From: Phycisphaerae bacterium
GTDB lineage: Bacteria; Planctomycetota; Phycisphaerae; Phycisphaerales; SM1A02
Assembly (NCBI GenBank): GCA_018665385.1
Contig: JABJDN010000052.1
Span: 1-15,383, forward strand
Length of the DNA: 15,383 bases
Reading direction: 5' to 3'
A program made the translations under genes and the position numbers. Shown piece after piece: positions 6,132-14,722 of this stretch. The notes beneath the pieces were generated by a model, which had not been told where the DNA came from, made no database searches, and saw nothing but the letters and a program-made list of their open reading frames with translations. Numbering within the stretch: position 1 is the stretch's first letter; each line of letters begins with the position of its first letter.

Positions 6132-6563
6132 ATGCTTCAAATGAGTCAACTCACTATTCCCATTCAATTTGATTGGACCTCAATCGCAAGCGGAACACCG
6201 TATGCTCCCGCTGCGTTCGCATTCGTGCAAGAGGGTCTTGGGTATACAACCGAACTTTTTGAGCACTCCAATCAATCGAATAGCGGGCTTGATGAGTTAG
6301 ATCGCCACGTTTCTGGTCAGCAACTGTGCATGGGCCTTCGCGACTACGCAATCGAACGCTACGGATTGCTGGCTCCAATTGTGTTACGCCAGTGGGGTGT
6401 CTTTCGAACCGAAGACTTTGGCGCACTCGTATTTCATATGGTGGAGTTAGAACTTCTGCGAACAAGCACGCAAGATTCTGAAGAAGATTTTCGAAGCGTG
6501 TTCCAGTTCGACGAAGCATTTCACCAAAGAGAATTAGTGCAGTGCATTGGGTCGAACAGGTAA
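6132..6563 (+). CDS. Minf_1886 family protein (Planctomycetota/Verrucomicrobiota-restricted)
   Basis: Function unknown. The family is known as a short cytosolic protein confined mainly to Planctomycetota and Verrucomicrobiota. Visible signatures, numbering from the ATG at 6132, are FAFVQEGL near residue 30, HVSGQQLCMGLRDYAIERYG in the middle, then LRQWGVFRTEDFGALVFHMV, and DSEEDF with FQFDEAF near the C-terminus. The length of 143 residues is normal for the family. No signal peptide or membrane segment is seen. The start is uncertain: TTG at 6129, ATG at 6132 and ATG at 6141 are all in frame, and none has a good ribosome site. It sits 67 bases after the amidohydrolase and 12 bases before the AI-2E family gene, so it is probably co-transcribed with the latter. 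This is the strongest lineage marker in the window. Confidence 0.9.
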   Translation: MLQMSQLTIPIQFDWTSIASGTPYAPAAFAFVQEGLGYTTELFEHSNQSNSGLDELDRHVSGQQLCMGLRDYAIERYGLLAPIVLRQWGVFRTEDFGALVFHMVELELLRTSTQDSEEDFRSVFQFDEAFHQRELVQCIGSNR

Positions 6564-6575
6564 CGGCGTTCGCTT

Positions 6576-7811
6576 ATGTCTGCTGACTCTGAAAACAAAC
6601 ATACAACTGATCTAACAAAATTGCATTTATGGCAAATTCAATGGGTTCGCGATATATTGTTTCTTGTAATTATCTTTTGTGGATTGTGGGTTGGGTATGT
6701 AATGCGAGACATCACAGTGCCGCTTCTTGTTGCACTTTTGCTCGCGTATTTGTTTGAACCAGTAATCTCGTACTTGGCGAATAACCCAAAACTTCCAATA
6801 GGACGCATTCCAGTGATTGCAGGCATTTTGACACTGATAATTACTGCTGTTTTGGCTGTTGTGGCAATTACAATTCCAATTGTTGTTTCGCAAACGTCTT
6901 CGCTCGTCAATGATGTGCAAAGTGGGAAACTGCGTGCGCAACTTGAACGAGTCACAACTAATTACGCACCTACGGGAGTGAAAACAGAAATTTTGGAGAC
7001 GCTCGATTTTTTGCCTGGTGAAGACACTGAGAACGTAGTGGCTTCAACTGAAATTGGTAAGAATGAAATCACAGAGTCTGGACCAAAGGGTGCTAGTGAG
7101 GGCATCGTTCGAATAGCGAAGACTACAGGAGATGTCGCATTTTCAGTCTTGAAATCAATGTTGCATTTCGTCATTCTTGCGGTCCTCATTCCGTTCTACT
7201 TTTTCTTCTTTTGTTTGTGGTTCCCAAAAGTGAAACAGTTCGCTGGAACCCTTATCCCTAAAGACGGCAAAAGTAGCACATTGCAATTGTTTGAAAAAAT
7301 GGATGCCGCAGTAGCTGGGTTTGTACGGGGCAGAATTGTCATTGCGTTCATTATGGCAATTATTCTGGCAATTGGATGGATGATTGTTGGCGTGCCGTAT
7401 GCCATTATTCTTGGCATTGGTATTGGCTTTTTATGTGCAGTGCCATTTCTTGGTCTTATTGGAATTCCACTTTCAGTTGGCTTGCTCTTTCTTAATCAAC
7501 TTGGCATTGCCGAAGCAGATCAATTGTCTTGGTGGGCAATCATTCTCTGGCCATCGCTCGTCTTTGCAATCGTGCAAGCCCTTGATGGGTGGATACTTAC
7601 CCCTTTGATTGCAGGGCGAGCTACAAACCTAGACCCAGTTACAATTTTTGTAGCTGTACTCGCTGGTGGCAGTGTTCTAGGAGCGTACGGCATGTTGCTC
7701 GCAGTGCCATTTGCTGCGTGCATAAAAATCCTCATACAAGAGCGGTTGCTGCCAAAAGTTCATTTATGGGCGAATGGCGAAGCAGATGACCCGCTTCCGT
7801 TCGACGATTAA
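6576..7811 (+). CDS. AI-2E family (PerM/TqsA-type) membrane protein
   Basis: This 411-residue integral inner-membrane protein belongs to the AI-2E transporter family (PF01594). Its members include TqsA, a reported autoinducer-2 exporter, and cation/proton antiporters, so the substrate cannot be assigned. Hydrophobic segments lie at about 25-42, 46-66, 78-104, 195-215, 252-272, 274-298, 318-336 and 356-386, fitting the eight-helix pattern. A soluble domain spans 105-190 between helices 3 and 4. Family motifs are VRGRIVIAF (250-258), GVPYAIILG (272-280), PLIAGRATNLDPVTIFVAV (343-361) and GAYGMLLAVPFAA (369-381). The N-terminal 20 residues and the acidic tail (GEADDPLPFDD) are cytosolic. The start at 6576 has no strong ribosome site but is the only Met before helix 1. 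The stop abuts the stop of the convergent ffh gene with no spacer. Confidence 0.92.
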   Translation: MSADSENKHTTDLTKLHLWQIQWVRDILFLVIIFCGLWVGYVMRDITVPLLVALLLAYLFEPVISYLANNPKLPIGRIPVIAGILTLIITAVLAVVAITIPIVVSQTSSLVNDVQSGKLRAQLERVTTNYAPTGVKTEILETLDFLPGEDTENVVASTEIGKNEITESGPKGASEGIVRIAKTTGDVAFSVLKSMLHFVILAVLIPFYFFFFCLWFPKVKQFAGTLIPKDGKSSTLQLFEKMDAAVAGFVRGRIVIAFIMAIILAIGWMIVGVPYAIILGIGIGFLCAVPFLGLIGIPLSVGLLFLNQLGIAEADQLSWWAIILWPSLVFAIVQALDGWILTPLIAGRATNLDPVTIFVAVLAGGSVLGAYGMLLAVPFAACIKILIQERLLPKVHLWANGEADDPLPFDD

Positions 7812-9284
7812 TTACTTACGTTTACGTGGTTTAAAACGTTTTTTGTGGCTCTGCGTTTTGGTTGATCCACGCCCCATACCAGCAAGGTCGCCCATTGCTG
7901 ATGGGTCCATGCCACCATTTTGAAGCGCTGCCATTTGCGAAGCCATTCCTCCGCTTGACATTTGTTTCGACATTTTCTGCATCATCTCGAACTGCTTCAC
8001 GAATTTGTTTACTTCGCTATTGTTGGTTCCAGAACCAGCAGCAATTCGTTTAATTCTACTTTTGCCTAAAAGTTTAATATCGCTTCGTTCTTTCTTTGTC
8101 ATGGAACTTGCGATTGCTTCGATACGATCAAATTGTTTGTCGTCGACTTGTACATTTTTTAATGCTGAGCCAACACCTGGAATCATTCCAAGTATTTGTT
8201 TCATCGGGCCCATGCGACGAATAGATTTCAACTGTTTCATGAAGTCATCGACAGTCATTTTCCCGCTTGCCATTTTGTCGGCAAGTTTCATGGCATCTTC
8301 TTCAGAAAACTCTTCTTGTGCTTTTTCTACAAGCGATACAACATCGCCCATGCCAAGGATTCTGCTTGCAATTCTGTCAGGATGAAATTCTTCAAAAGCA
8401 TCGAACCGTTCGCCTGTACCGATAAACTTAATCGGAACACCTGTGACCCGTTTCACTGAAAGTGCAGCACCGCCACGAGTGTCGGAGTCGAACTTAGTAA
8501 GGATAACTCCGTCAACTGCAAGTTGTTCGTGAAATGTTCCAGCGGCGGTAACGGCGTCTTGACCAATCATTGCATCTACAACAAGGTAGACTTGGTGGGG
8601 AGTTGTCGTTTTTTGAACACCGCGTAGTTCAGTCATGAGCGCGTCGTCTATATGTAAACGACCCGCGGTATCAAGAATGACTATATCGGCATTGCTTTTC
8701 TTGGCAAATTTGACGCCGCGTTTGCAAACGCCAACAGCAACGCCGGTTGCAGTACCGTATTCTCCGCATTTATCAGGCTCGCTGTAACAAGTAACCTGTC
8801 CAGTACCTTTTGCATTTGTTTGTACATCGTTCGCGACAACTTCAAGTTGTTCGACAGCGGCAGGGCGCTGAAGGTCAGCTGCAACGAGTACAACATGTTT
8901 GCCTTGTTTTTTCAGGTAGGCTGCGAGTTTCCCGCAGGTTGTCGTTTTACCTGATCCTTGCAGGCCACACATCATGATGACAGTTGGGCCAGGCTCAACG
9001 AGCATGATGTGGCTATCGACTGGTCCCATGATGTCGATGAGTCGCTGATTGACAATGCCAATCATCTCTTCGCCTGGTTTCAATGAAGTTGTTACATCTG
9101 CACCAAGGGCATCTTGCACTACATTTTCACAAAAATCTGAGACAACATCAACGTGCACATCTGCTTCAAGCAAAGCGCGCCGTACGTCTTCCATGGATTC
9201 ACGAACATTTGATTCGCTGATTCTTCCTCGACCAGAAAGGTTGCGAATCGATTTTGTTAACTTATTGGAGAGATTCTCAAACAT
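7812..9284 (-). CDS. ffh: Signal recognition particle protein Ffh (SRP54 GTPase)
   Basis: Ffh binds the 4.5S/6S SRP RNA and signal sequences emerging from ribosomes, and docks with FtsY to target membrane proteins. Residues 1-90 are the helical N domain. The GTPase shows GLQGSGKT (107-114), DLQRPAA (137-143), DTAGR (205-209), TKFD (263-266) and DTRGGAALS (268-276). The C-terminal M domain is Met-rich, with the RNA-binding segment SRIKRIAAGSGT (409-420). The protein ends in GGM repeats and a basic tail KKRFKPRKRK. At 490 residues it is longer than E. coli Ffh (453). Part of the excess is roughly 16 extra residues between DLQRPAA and DTAGR, containing C166, C173 and C187. The gene follows polX by 14 bases and lacks a Shine-Dalgarno site, so it is probably expressed from the recG-polX transcript or an internal promoter. 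FtsY and SRP RNA are not in the window. Confidence 0.98.
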   Translation of the reverse strand: MFENLSNKLTKSIRNLSGRGRISESNVRESMEDVRRALLEADVHVDVVSDFCENVVQDALGADVTTSLKPGEEMIGIVNQRLIDIMGPVDSHIMLVEPGPTVIMMCGLQGSGKTTTCGKLAAYLKKQGKHVVLVAADLQRPAAVEQLEVVANDVQTNAKGTGQVTCYSEPDKCGEYGTATGVAVGVCKRGVKFAKKSNADIVILDTAGRLHIDDALMTELRGVQKTTTPHQVYLVVDAMIGQDAVTAAGTFHEQLAVDGVILTKFDSDTRGGAALSVKRVTGVPIKFIGTGERFDAFEEFHPDRIASRILGMGDVVSLVEKAQEEFSEEDAMKLADKMASGKMTVDDFMKQLKSIRRMGPMKQILGMIPGVGSALKNVQVDDKQFDRIEAIASSMTKKERSDIKLLGKSRIKRIAAGSGTNNSEVNKFVKQFEMMQKMSKQMSSGGMASQMAALQNGGMDPSAMGDLAGMGRGSTKTQSHKKRFKPRKRK

Positions 9285-9298
9285 AGGATTCGTTCATT

Positions 9299-11005
9299 CT
9301 AGCAATTGCGACGAAGCCAAGCATGCAATTTATCGTGTTCTAAACAATTGATGCAATTCTCTGGCATCGCCCAACCCCGACGGGCTGTGAGGATTCCATA
9401 TTTCAGTTGGTTGAAATCTTCCGGTCTATGCGCATCTGTATTGATTGCAATGCGGGCTCCACCTTCGCATGCAGCACGAACTTGGATATCTCGCAAATCT
9501 AGTCTGTAACTGTTGGCATTTAGTTCTAGCGCTGTATCGTGTTCTTTTGCAGCTTGTATCAGTGTGGGTAAGTAAGGCTCAAGCCCTTTTCGCTTATTGA
9601 TGATTCGACCTGTAGGATGGCCAATGATATCTACCCTTGGGTGTTCTATTGCTTTGAGAAGGCGTTTTGTGGCATCTTCAGACGATTGAGAAAGTGCTGC
9701 ATGGGGCGAGGCAACGACAATATCAAGTTTGGATAGAAGGTCGTCGTCGTAATCAAGTGTGCCATCTGGAAGGATATCAACTTCGCTTCCTGCAAGAATT
9801 GTGATGCCCTCCATTTGCTCATTGACTTCGTGAACTGCTTCGATATGCTTCAGTAGACGGTCTGGTTTTAACCCGTTCGCTTGCCCTTGCGATTGGCTGT
9901 GGTCAGTGACAGCAATAGTATGAAACCCACGGTCAATTGCTTGCTGTGCAAGTTCTTGAATAGACATATGCCCGTCACTTGCAGTAGTGTGGCAATGCAA
10001 ATCGCATTTGATGTCTTTACTCGTAATGAGGGCGGGTGTGGCGGTGCAACCAAGTTCGCCTCTGTCCTCGCGAAGTTCTGGGGGAATCCATGGTGTTTCT
10101 AGCGCAGCGTACACTTCGTCTTCAGTAGAGCAAGCAAGGAGCGAATTGGAGCTTGCATCGAATAGACCGTATTCGTTGAGTTTCTTCCCTTTGGCAATAG
10201 CACGTTCTCGAAGAATAATATTATGCTCTTTACTTCCTGTGAAATACAATAATGCGGCGCCGAAAGCATTTTGGTCAACAATACGTAAGTCAATTTGCAT
10301 ACCCGCTTGAATGCGAACACTGCATTTTGTATCACCACGTGCTAATATTTTTTCTACTTTTGTATCGTCGCAGAACGCGTCGATGAGCACAGCGGGTTCA
10401 GATGTACTTGCAAGAATATCTATGTCGCCAATAGTTTCTTTGCCCCTTCGAAGGGAACCTGCAAATGATATATTTGACACGCCATCGCATTGTTGTAATT
10501 GCGAAACAAGCGTCTCTGCGATTGGCATTGCAACACCTATGCGTGAACGATTCGCGCTAGTAGCTAAGAATGCAATTGATTCAGTAATGTTTTGAATTGT
10601 TTTCTTGCCCATGCGTGGCAAAGATTCGAGCCGCCCATCTTGGATAGCCTCTTGCAACGAAGCAATGTCTACGACATTTGCTTCCTTCCAAAGTTTCCCA
10701 ACTGTTTTAGGGCCAAGCCCTTGCACTTTCATGACATCGAGTAGACCAGGTGGAATACTTGCAAGCAACTCGTTGTAGCTAGAGATAGCTCCTGTTTCGA
10801 GGTACTCTTTAATTTTTGCAGCGCTACTTTTGCCAACACCTTGTATAGAAGTAATGTCGTCAATAGTACCGACGTCTTCAACAAGGTCTTCAAGAGCACG
10901 GGCTACTTTGACATTCGCGTTTACTTTGAAACCGTTTGCCCCTGAAATTTCAAGGACAGTTGCCATAGTTTGGAACATATTTGCGAGTTCGGTATTGGTT
11001 GACAT
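9299..11005 (-). CDS. polX: Family X DNA polymerase with PHP exonuclease domain (PolX)
   Basis: Bacterial PolX fills short gaps in base-excision and end repair and has a metal-dependent 3'-5' exonuclease. Helix-hairpin-helix elements at 53-65 (IQGVGKSSAAKI) and 93-105 (KVQGLGPKTVGKL) bind DNA. The polymerase palm has GSLRRGKETIGDIDIL at 183-198, with D194 and D196 and the third Asp D239 in QIDLRIV. The PHP domain is intact: DLHCHT (335-340), D344, VTDHS (366-370), GSEVDIL (406-412), SPHA (433-436), GHPTGR (462-467) and NTDAHRP (522-528). The length of 568 residues is normal. Its ATG overlaps the recG stop by one base (TAATG), so translation is coupled. It precedes ffh by 14 bases. All polymerase and nuclease metal ligands are present, so both activities are expected. 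Confidence 0.97.
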   Translation of the reverse strand: MSTNTELANMFQTMATVLEISGANGFKVNANVKVARALEDLVEDVGTIDDITSIQGVGKSSAAKIKEYLETGAISSYNELLASIPPGLLDVMKVQGLGPKTVGKLWKEANVVDIASLQEAIQDGRLESLPRMGKKTIQNITESIAFLATSANRSRIGVAMPIAETLVSQLQQCDGVSNISFAGSLRRGKETIGDIDILASTSEPAVLIDAFCDDTKVEKILARGDTKCSVRIQAGMQIDLRIVDQNAFGAALLYFTGSKEHNIILRERAIAKGKKLNEYGLFDASSNSLLACSTEDEVYAALETPWIPPELREDRGELGCTATPALITSKDIKCDLHCHTTASDGHMSIQELAQQAIDRGFHTIAVTDHSQSQGQANGLKPDRLLKHIEAVHEVNEQMEGITILAGSEVDILPDGTLDYDDDLLSKLDIVVASPHAALSQSSEDATKRLLKAIEHPRVDIIGHPTGRIINKRKGLEPYLPTLIQAAKEHDTALELNANSYRLDLRDIQVRAACEGGARIAINTDAHRPEDFNQLKYGILTARRGWAMPENCINCLEHDKLHAWLRRNC

Positions 11006-13122
11006 TACGCTACGTCTCCTAGTCCTAAAGTTTTTCCGTACGCTTTGTACAACCTTGCCTTTAGCAAAGGGGATTCTTCTATTGAGGGGTCTCGGTTAAT
11101 CCAACTTGTAGCGATAACACGTGCGAGCCGTAACAATTCAAAATCGCGTGGAAGCCTTGCCACTTTGAATGGCGCAATGCCACTTTGCTTGGCGCCGAAG
11201 AGTTCGCCAGGTCCACGGATTTCTAAATCTTTTTCCGCAATTCTAAACCCATCTGTTGTTTCAACAATCGCCTCTAACCGCTGTATAGCATCTTCTGTAG
11301 TTGGGCTAGCGATAAGCGCACAAACGCCTGGCAATTGGCCTCTGCCGACTCTGCCACGCAATTGGTGTAACTGAGCAAGGCCGAATCTATCGGCATGTTC
11401 AATCACCATGATTGTCGCGTTTTGTACATCAACGCCAACTTCAATAACAGTTGTTGCTACAAGAACATCTATATCGCCTTTGCGAAATGCTTGCATTGTT
11501 GGCTCGCGCTCTTCTGAATTCATCCGTCCGTGAACGACTCCTACTCTGCAACCTTGCAATGCACCTTGTTGTAAAAACTCTGCATGTTCGATTGCAGCTT
11601 TAAGTCCCGACTCGGTTTCTTCTACAAGTGGGACAACTACATATCCTTGTTGCCCCTTCTCTACGAGCGATTTGACATAGGTATACACAGAATCTGCATC
11701 TTCTGGCTGTACGAGTTTAGTTGTTATTGGTGAGCGTCCTGGGGGCATGCTATTTATTGTAGAGACATCTAAATCACCAAAAATAGTAAGCGAAAGAGTT
11801 CTTGGAATAGGCGTTGCCGTCATGACCAAAGTGTGTGGAATAGCGAACTCATCGTCAGATTTATTTCTGAGGAGTGCTCGTTGTTGGACACCGAATCGAT
11901 GTTGCTCGTCTGTAATGGCAATTGCTATGGATTTGAACACGACGTCGTCTGTGAGTAAGGCGTGGGTGCCAACAACAATATCAACACTTCCTTCGCTGAT
12001 GTCTTTTATCAACTTCTTGCGATCGCTTGCAGTAAGCGAACTTGTTAAGAGGGCACATGTCACATTCGATCCTGCGAGCAAGTTTGTAATTGTCAAAAAA
12101 TGTTGTTCTGCAAGCAATTCAGTAGGAGCCATCATTGCCGCCTGTGCATTTGATGTAATCGCCATAAGCATTGCATGCAAGGCAACGATTGTTTTGCCAG
12201 AGCCTACGTCGCCTTGAAGCAAGCGGTTCATCGGAGTGGAGGTCGCCATGTCGCCTGCTATTTCTTCAATTACACGGTCTTGTGCATTTGTCAGAGTAAA
12301 TGGTATACGTTTCGCTATACGCTCTTTAATTTCGTTGTCCCATCGAAGTTTTGGCGCGTGCATGACATCTCTGCGGTGGTGCCGTTTTACCATGACGCCA
12401 AGTTGCAACAAAAATAACTCATCAAACGCGATGCGGCGCTTCCCGACTTTTGCTTCTTCAGCATCTGTTGGATGGTGTGCAAGAGAATAGGCTCTAGACA
12501 ATGTCGGCATGACTAGTTCAGTTCGAATGTTTTCTGGCAGGTGGTCTTCTATCTCATTTACAGATTGCTCTAAAACGCGTTCGATAAGCCGAGCAATATG
12601 CGCAGATGCAATTCCTTCGTTCGCTGGATACACAGGTTTTAAATCGCCTTCTAGTAACTCAAGATTATCATCTTCTTTGATTTCTTCCCATCGAGGGTTG
12701 TTCATTTGAAGAGTGCCATTGTGCCGAGCTAGAGTGCCGTGTAATCGAACATGCATGTCAGGGTGCAATGATTTGGCGACCCAAGGTTGGTTAAACCAGT
12801 TAATTTCTAGTCTCCCAGTATCGTCTTCAGCGGTTGCTTCAATACGACTTTTTCGACCTCTGCGCCAACCGGGCTTGATACTCACTATTGTTGTCTCGAT
12901 TGTTGCGAGTTCGTTCATTCGCTCTCGTTCCCCAAGAAGCGCATCGGCATTTTCGATAGTCATACTGCCATGATGTGTTTCGTACCGAGAGGGGAGGTGC
13001 TTTATAAGATCAGCAACTGTACAGATTCCTAGGTCACCAAGTGCGTGGGCACGGTCTGGGGTGACTCCTGGTAAATTCGATACAAGAGTTCGAAGCATGT
13101 TTTTTTCGTTCGTTTCTGGCAT
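11005..13122 (-). CDS. recG: ATP-dependent DNA helicase RecG
   Basis: RecG remodels stalled replication forks, Holliday junctions and R-loops. The N-terminal wedge domain includes an OB-fold at about 70-150 that grips the junction. Helicase motifs are in order: GDVGSGKT (304-311), MAPTELLAEQH (331-341), VVGTHALL (383-390), DEQHRFGVQQR (405-415), MTATPIPRTLSL (434-445), VVHGRMNSEER (529-539), VLVATTVIEVGVDV (553-566) and HQLRGRVGRG (586-595). The C-terminal region carries FRIAEKDLEIRGPGELFGAKQSG, which includes the translocation hairpin. At 705 residues it is close to E. coli RecG (693). The ATG at 13122 is used; a second Met at residue 9 cannot be excluded. It heads a recG-polX-ffh run and diverges from xseA across 30 bases, so its promoter probably overlaps the xseA start region. 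No strong ribosome site is visible. Confidence 0.98.
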   Translation of the reverse strand: MPETNEKNMLRTLVSNLPGVTPDRAHALGDLGICTVADLIKHLPSRYETHHGSMTIENADALLGERERMNELATIETTIVSIKPGWRRGRKSRIEATAEDDTGRLEINWFNQPWVAKSLHPDMHVRLHGTLARHNGTLQMNNPRWEEIKEDDNLELLEGDLKPVYPANEGIASAHIARLIERVLEQSVNEIEDHLPENIRTELVMPTLSRAYSLAHHPTDAEEAKVGKRRIAFDELFLLQLGVMVKRHHRRDVMHAPKLRWDNEIKERIAKRIPFTLTNAQDRVIEEIAGDMATSTPMNRLLQGDVGSGKTIVALHAMLMAITSNAQAAMMAPTELLAEQHFLTITNLLAGSNVTCALLTSSLTASDRKKLIKDISEGSVDIVVGTHALLTDDVVFKSIAIAITDEQHRFGVQQRALLRNKSDDEFAIPHTLVMTATPIPRTLSLTIFGDLDVSTINSMPPGRSPITTKLVQPEDADSVYTYVKSLVEKGQQGYVVVPLVEETESGLKAAIEHAEFLQQGALQGCRVGVVHGRMNSEEREPTMQAFRKGDIDVLVATTVIEVGVDVQNATIMVIEHADRFGLAQLHQLRGRVGRGQLPGVCALIASPTTEDAIQRLEAIVETTDGFRIAEKDLEIRGPGELFGAKQSGIAPFKVARLPRDFELLRLARVIATSWINRDPSIEESPLLKARLYKAYGKTLGLGDVA

Positions 13123-13135
13123 AGCCCGAGTGAGC

Positions 13136-13148
13136 AGGATACCATCCT
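13136..13148. promoter_or_regulatory. Short dyad between recG and xseA
   Basis: AGGAT at 13136-13140 and ATCCT at 13144-13148 form a perfect 5-bp inverted repeat with a 3-base spacer, inside the 30-base gap between the divergent recG and xseA starts. The left arm can also serve as a weak Shine-Dalgarno for the xseA GTG, 12 bases away. It could be an operator for both genes, but a 5-bp dyad also arises easily by chance. Confidence 0.25.
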
Positions 13149-13152
13149 CAAC

Positions 13153-14484
13153 GTGACAGATTTGTTTACCAACGCAGAAAATCCCGCAGCAGTGCCAGAA
13201 CCCCCCAAACCAATTACGGTTTCAGAGGTAAGTAAGAAAATCGATGGCTTACTTGACTCTCGAATTGGTCAAGTGGATGTTGTTGGTCAGATGAATAGCC
13301 CAAAATTAGGCAATCATTGGTATTTTTCGTTAACCGATGGTGATTCGAAAATAGATTGCGCAATGTGGGCTTCCAATGTTTCAAAGCATAAGGGCGCACG
13401 AGGAGACTGGATGCCAAAACAAGGCGACCAAGTTGTCGTGCGAGGAAGAGTTGGCCATTACTCGAAGTTTGGTAAGACGCAACTCTACGTAGAAAAAATC
13501 AAGCGCTACGGGGAAACCAAAGGGAAGTTGCAACAAGAATACGAAGCGCTGTTGCTCGAATTTCGAGAGGCTGGGTGGTTCGACGAAGTGCACAAAAAGC
13601 AGTTGCCAGAGTACCCAGGGAAAATCGCCGTCATTACAAGCGGTACATCTGCAGCGATGCACGATGTCATAGAAACAACTCGCAGGCGAATGCCCTCGGT
13701 CGAATTAGTTATTGTGAATGCACGTATGCAGGGCGATGGCTCTCCAGATTCAGTAGCAAATGCAATTACGAAAGTTGATGCGCATGCCAGCGATATGGGA
13801 ATTGACGCAATCATTGTCACGCGAGGTGGCGGTGGTTTAGAAGAATTGTGGTCGTTTAACGATCGGAGAGTTGTTGAAGCAGCCTTTCACTGCAAAACAC
13901 CTATCGTGGTTGCCATTGGTCATGAGTCGGATACTTCAATTATCGAACTTGTTGCAGATCACCGAGCGTCGACCCCAACACAAGCGGCGATGGTACTTGT
14001 CCCAGATAAAGAAGAATTGGCTCAGTTGGTTTCGCATCTAGAAACGCGAATGCGCAGTGCGTGTGTACGAAATATTGAGCGTAAAGTGACCTGGTGCGAC
14101 CACGTATATTCAAAGATTCAACTTGCTGTTTCCAAGCACGTCCATGTTTGTAGATTGATTGTAAGTTCTAAAGCTGAACAACTTGCTGCAAAAAGACCCC
14201 ATACATTGTTGCAGGGTAGGCAAAGGAAGTTATTAACAACGCAAGCTTCGTTTGGCTCAGCCTGTGCATCGTACATAACCAATACGTCGGCAAAATTACA
14301 TTCTCTCCATGCAAAACTGGATGCAATTGGCCCATTGAAAGTACTTGAAAGGGGATACTCATTAACGCAAGATTCTGAAGGAAATGTAGTTCGCTCAGCG
14401 TCAACATTGAAAGAAGGGGAACAAATTCGTACCGTTCTTGCTGACGGAGAAGTCGAGTCCGAGGTAAAGTGCATACATGAGTAA
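13153..14484 (+). CDS. xseA: Exodeoxyribonuclease VII large subunit
   Basis: This is the catalytic subunit of exonuclease VII, which degrades single-stranded DNA from both ends with XseB. An N-terminal OB-fold spans about 20-120 (ITVSEVSKKIDGLL, then VDVVGQMNSPK, then HWYFSLTD). The nuclease core has VITSGTSAAMHDVIETTRRR (160-179), TRGGGGLEELWSFNDRRV (223-240) and AIGHESDTSIIELVADHRAS (254-273), followed by TPTQAAM. A coiled-coil region follows, and the usual C-terminal motif VLERGYSL is present. The second glycine-rich motif reads RGGGGLEELW where E. coli-type proteins have RGGGSLEDLW, a conservative change. The 443-residue length is typical. It starts with GTG at 13153; only the weak AGGAT at 13136-13140 could act as a ribosome site. 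Its end overlaps xseB by 8 bases, keeping the two subunits translationally coupled. Confidence 0.96.
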   Translation: MTDLFTNAENPAAVPEPPKPITVSEVSKKIDGLLDSRIGQVDVVGQMNSPKLGNHWYFSLTDGDSKIDCAMWASNVSKHKGARGDWMPKQGDQVVVRGRVGHYSKFGKTQLYVEKIKRYGETKGKLQQEYEALLLEFREAGWFDEVHKKQLPEYPGKIAVITSGTSAAMHDVIETTRRRMPSVELVIVNARMQGDGSPDSVANAITKVDAHASDMGIDAIIVTRGGGGLEELWSFNDRRVVEAAFHCKTPIVVAIGHESDTSIIELVADHRASTPTQAAMVLVPDKEELAQLVSHLETRMRSACVRNIERKVTWCDHVYSKIQLAVSKHVHVCRLIVSSKAEQLAAKRPHTLLQGRQRKLLTTQASFGSACASYITNTSAKLHSLHAKLDAIGPLKVLERGYSLTQDSEGNVVRSASTLKEGEQIRTVLADGEVESEVKCIHE

Positions 14485-14695
14485 AAAGACTTTGAAAAAG
14501 CCAGCAGATATGACCTTCGAAGAAGCAGTCGGTGAATTGGATGAAATTGTCCAGCGGATAGACGCGGGAGAAGCGAATCTTGAAACTATGATGGAAGAAC
14601 ATACGCGTGGTCAATTGCTTGTGGCACGTTGCAAAACACTTCTAGAGTCTGCTGAAAAACAAATAGAGAAAATGGACGCAAAAGATCTTTCGTAA
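14477..14695 (+). CDS. xseB: Exodeoxyribonuclease VII small subunit
   Basis: This 72-residue helical protein binds in several copies to the coiled-coil arm of XseA and is needed for activity. The family signature MTFEEAVGELDEIVQRIDAG occupies residues 12-31. It is followed by the conserved LETMMEEHTRG and a second helix LVARCKTLLESAEKQIEKM. The length is normal. It begins inside the end of xseA (ATG at 14477, xseA stop at 14482-14484), so translation is coupled. The stop is 27 bases before the prepilin peptidase start, so the three genes are probably on one transcript. Confidence 0.95.
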   Translation: MSKKTLKKPADMTFEEAVGELDEIVQRIDAGEANLETMMEEHTRGQLLVARCKTLLESAEKQIEKMDAKDLS

Positions 14696-14707
14696 CTTGT
14701 GTAGGGA

Positions 14708-14712
14708 AAGGA
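14708..14712 (+). promoter_or_regulatory. Ribosome binding site fixing a TTG start
   Basis: AAGGA lies 10 bases before the TTG at 14723. The frame is closed by a TAG at 14702-14704, and there is no in-frame ATG before codon 50, which is well inside the peptidase domain. TTG is therefore the likely initiation codon of the prepilin peptidase. Confidence 0.6.
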
Positions 14713-14722
14713 ATCCTGTACT

